DNA from: Sanghuangporus weigelae
Taxonomy: Eukaryota; Basidiomycota; Agaricomycetes; Hymenochaetales; Hymenochaetaceae
DNA: 64,000 nt
Direction: 5' to 3'
NCBI GenBank assembly: GCA_033182465.1
Contig: CP137324.1
Span: 806,001-870,000, forward strand
In this document: piece by piece, positions 60,794 to 64,000 of the stretch
Position numbering within the stretch: position 1 is the first letter of the stretch
How the letters are laid out: each line of letters begins with the position of its first letter
Program-made: the position numbers and the translations under genes
Notes under the pieces: model-generated
What the model saw: the letters and a program-made list of their open reading frames with translations, nothing else
The model's database searches: none
What the model was told of the DNA's origin: nothing

Positions 60794-62283
60794 TGTTCTG
60801 ATATCGGACAGGGAGTATAAAGTTCGAGGGGCTGCCCTAGAATACCTTTGAGTAGTTAGCAGAGAGATACACCTAGACCAAAGGCAAGTGGAAATGAAGG
60901 GATAATGGAATATACGAGAGAAGGGTTGTATGAGGGCTGAGGAACGCGCGGGAAACGCTCGAGGAAGGGTTCCGAAGGTGGGCTTCTCCCGAGATTGATG
61001 GTGGCGGTGCGAAGGCTAAATCGACTCTCCGGCTCAACTGCGAGCTCTGGACTAAAGCCGACTAACACAAGGCACAAGAACTAATCTAACTAATGCTACG
61101 CTAGTCGAACCACCAACTCGAACGTGACTAATCGACCATGCTAACACACTGGGAAGCGACGGCAGCTGATCTCACTCGTAGTCTAAGGTGTCGGAACATG
61201 GCGTAACGATTCGAAACGCGAAACGATGGGCGGAGGACGATAACTAAGTGACCGAAATGTGATACGAGAGATGGAGGGGCTATGCGGTGATAGAAGGGGA
61301 TGATATGGTGTCCTTTTCCGACGACAGTGGAGAAGGGAAGGTGTTACGAGACCGAAAGCATGCGGCACGCTAAGTAACTGGGTTACGGGCAAAACCAGTG
61401 AAACAGATCGGAACTCGCGAGGAGGTTTCGATACGGATGATAGAGACAAGAGAAGTCCTTTACCGAACATGGCGAACTATACGAACATGCGGACGGCTAT
61501 GCTGCGAAGAGAGGTCACCAATCGATTATACAGAACACGAAATATTGTATTTTAGGCTTAGGAGACGAGAGAGTCCACTACGAACAAGTAGAACTCAGAG
61601 CTGGGGGACTTGAGACGGTGTGAGAACTGCTATCCTCCAACTAAACTGTCCCCCCACTACGAGAGTTGTGCTAAATTTATACTAAGCGTCCAAACTGAGC
61701 CTCCCATCGGTCAGAAAACATAAGCCATAAGAAAAAGGGGAACGCATATCACTTATCCACCATAGAGAGGGGCGCATATGAATGGTTAAGGGACACATAA
61801 AACAGAAAGAAACAATACTAAGCATGGTCGGAACGAGAGCATAAAGAAATAAACGGGACGCATATAGAAAGGTGAGATCATAAGCGAAGCCTTCGGAACC
61901 GGGTGTCTTTGAGCGGAACGAGTCGGAACTTGGGGAAAAGACTTGGAAAGACCTCGGCTAGCCTTACAGGGCAAATCTGCGACGTTTTGAATGGGAGAGG
62001 GACTGTGGACGACGCTGCAGGGTCAAATCTCTTTGTCAGGAGTACGGATCCAGGATCCGGAGACTTGTGATTGACGCGTGTAGGATTGTCGCGTGATTCT
62101 TCCGCCGTGTCTTATATGATGGCCGATCACGGAACGGTGCACGTGCCATTTAGACTATGGCGTTCTTGCTAATTCCGCTCGCTCCAGCGAAACCAGTCGG
62201 AACCGGGCGAAACCAGTCGGAATACTGCGGAACTGGTCATAACGACTTCGTACGCTCCCAAGCTTTAGTCTTACTCTTCAACG
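60794..62283. mobile_element. repeat X copy 2 (about 1.49 kb), uninterrupted
   Basis: Matches both parts of copy 1 and preserves the empty Y target (GATTGACGCGTGTAGGATTG near 62078). It lies immediately upstream of the minus-strand Z2 gene: the TATA-like end (CGAACTTTATACTCCC, minus strand) is about 50 bp from the ATG at 60776, so X may supply that gene's promoter. No coding. Probable solo LTR; exact ends unsure. Confidence 0.6.
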
Positions 62284-62612
62284 GGTTGGGTGGGTTGAGA
62301 TGCGGGAAACAAATGTCGGCGGGCGGATGTCGCACCCGCGTATCCCGGTAGCGGGGCGGATGCCGCGCCCGCGTGTCACGGTGGCGGGGCGGCTCTGAGA
62401 CATAGTGTAAGTGTAGGACATTCTGACTGAACAGTCCAAACTGCTGTGTGGCAAAGGGAGGTGTGTGAGTGTGAGTGTTAGGAGGTGGAGCGGGGGAAGA
62501 GAGATATAGGGCGATGCATATGGGCATGCCTTATACTTACTAAGCTGCGACACTGTCACGAGTTCTTTCTTTGTCTTTGTTTATGTTTATTTTGCCCACT
62601 GCCACTGCCAGC
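62284..62612. other. spacer with GC-rich 26-28-bp repeats
   Basis: Two imperfect direct repeats of about 35 bp (CCCGCGT.TC.CGGT.GCGGGGCGG near 62333-62392) and a GT/GA-rich tract (62455-62485). No gene seen; no matching Tc1 terminal repeat found here. Confidence 0.5.
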
Positions 62613-63780
62613 ATGACGCATGGGGTTCCTATCTCAGATGACCTGCGTCGCGTTATCGTGCACATGTCCACGAACTGTGGACTAGATGTAAAAGGCATTG
62701 TTTATCTCACCGTGGTTCCTCGGGCTTCAGTGTATCAGGTCTTGAATGCTTGGAAGCAAACTGGGGAAGAGTGTCTTGCACCCCGTTCGAAATCAGGGCG
62801 TCCAAGGGCATTAGACTTCGCTGATACCCAGGTACGACTGAAGAATCGTGATCTCGGAGATGTAACTAACAAGGAACAAGTTTCTTTTGAAAACAGTGAC
62901 GCGTCACAATGATATCTATCTTGATGAACTCAGACAATCGCTCGAAGAAAGATGTGGTGTGAGTGTGTCTGATGCTACCATTTGGAGAACTCTTAACCGG
63001 GCAGGCTTTTGAATGAAGGAGGTAATTGTAGCTTATTTGAAAGGGCTGATAAAAAAATCAACAATTTAACATAGATCACAAAGCATGCGCAAGAACACAA
63101 TGAGTCCCGTCAAGCAGAGTATCGGCTTCGCATCGGAGCAAATTATTCTCCAGAGCAGTTGGTTTTTGTTGATGAAAGTGCGTGTGATCGAAGGACATAT
63201 TTGCGTGGTAGAGCATGGGCATTAGAGGGAGTTCGCGCATGCCGAAAGCAGGTATTCATGAGGGGAAAACGGTATACTTTCAGAGCTATCTGCACATCAC
63301 GTCGTTTTCATGCTTCCAGGTATTCCATCCTCCCTGCTATATCTATGAGCGGAATTGTGGAATGCATGATTGTCGAAGGATCATTCAATACAGAGCTTTT
63401 TATGGTTTTCATTGAGGACCTTTTGGCCAAAATGAAGCCGTTTCCGGCACCGATGTCTGTCGTTGTTATGGACAATTGTGCCATCCACAAAGCTCCCAAA
63501 CTTCTCAAGCTTGTCGAAGGAAGGTGATAACTTTTTTCAAATATGTTACTGAAAATTTGTTCACCACTTTCATAGAGGAATGAGGCTCGAGTATTTGCCA
63601 GCGTATTCTCCCGACTTCAACCCGATCGAGCTAGCTTTCTCGCTGCTTAAACATAATTTACGTCACAGTCCGCCGCCGGAGGGGGATGAGGTTCTTGTGT
63701 ATGAATACCTATATCTTCAAACTTTTGGCACCTCTGCAGCGGATTGTCGAAGTTTCTATCATCAATCAGGCTATCTCTGA
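62613..63780 (+). pseudogene. Tc1-like DD34E transposase B
   Basis: The start at 62613 gives MTHGVPISDDLRRVIVHMS and an HTH (DVKGIVYLTVVPRASVYQVL), then RSKSGRPRALDFADTQ. After an intron: DIYLDELRQSLEERCG and SDATIWRTLNRAGF, with a TGA at 63010-63012. Then the core: LVFVDESACDRRTYLRGRAW, KQVFMRGKR (intron GTATAC...TTCCAG) YSILPAIS, VVVMDNCAIHKAPK and, after another intron, YLPAYSPDFNPIELAFSLLK, with 34 residues between second Asp and Glu. The C-terminus FYHQSGYL is the family's normal end. Introns sit at the same places as in element A, but the proteins are well diverged. One stop and one unclear splice make it probably inactive. Confidence 0.8.
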
Positions 63781-64000
63781 TTTGGTCCTGACGTGGATCC
63801 CAAGGAACAAATGCAGTTGAAGCAGTTTTATATATTTCATGCGTAGAAAGAGCTGCTGAAGCCCGAAATGGATTAAATACAGCGAGCAAAAGACAGGAGG
63901 AAAGAAACTGTGCACAGCGAACAGAAAGGGAGTACGTTGTGCGCATTAAACATCAAACAACTAAAGGAGAAAGCAATGCGACTGCGCCATTTCAATAGGT
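63781..64000. other. 3' flank of transposase B
   Basis: No terminal repeat or gene is recognisable before the window ends. An antisense frame at 63647-63946 is a shadow. Confidence 0.4.

Overview
The window looks like nuclear DNA of a mushroom-forming basidiomycete (Agaricomycetes). Genes on both strands are split by many short GT-AG introns of about 50-65 bp. Several families typical of that class are present: an F-box protein of the expanded agaric type, a DUF6533 membrane protein, a Cys/Ala/Ser-rich secreted repeat protein, and basidiomycete DDE transposons. I see no bacterial operon, tRNA, rRNA or CRISPR.

Positions 1-38,730 form a gene-dense host block. In order: an F-box protein (735-3019,+); a Mup1/LAT-type amino acid permease (3721-5968,-) divergent from a small PPAY-bearing membrane protein (6288-6737,+); a secreted modular protein with an internal duplication (7388-9859,-); a disordered basic protein with a KEN box (11062-12759,-); mannose-6-phosphate isomerase (13202-14703,+); cytochrome c oxidase subunit Vb/Cox4 (15109-15769,-); a peroxisomal alpha-methylacyl-CoA racemase (15979-17516,-); the pseudokinase AMPylator SelO (17713-20410,+); a coiled-coil/acidic protein (20926-23654,-); a small mitochondrial protein (24160-24694,-); a DUF6533 membrane protein (about 25225-27422,-); a giant UNC80-like protein (29145-37240,+); and the 5' half of an acyl-CoA synthetase-like gene (from 37751,+). 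Several encode core metabolism: mannose/GDP-mannose supply, respiration, and branched fatty acid breakdown.

From 38,735 to the end the sequence is a nested transposon landscape. It begins with a near-perfect 1,084-bp foldback element (arms about 519 bp, 46-nt loop) that has cut the acyl-CoA synthetase gene. Next come a Tc1-like DD34E element (40048-about 42151), a pogo/Tigger-type transposase (50401-51610), a basidiomycete DDE element carrying a QLQ-domain ORF (52006-54230), another Tc1-type left end (54283), and a second Tc1-like transposase (62613-63780). Three long non-coding repeats that behave like solo LTRs, here called W, X and Y, are inserted into each other and into a set of unrecognised coiled-coil genes (43116-43914,+; 45231-49949,-; 55482-60776,-). 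Y carries a 183-bp internal tandem array with 3, 2 and 1 units in its three copies. Two Y insertions have 4-bp target duplications that are reverse complements of each other (GCGT/ACGC).

The points most worth a second look are the foldback element, the unrecognised coiled-coil gene set, the QLQ domain inside a transposon, and the W junction that joins two truncated genes without a target duplication. All function calls are from reading motifs by eye; no search was run.
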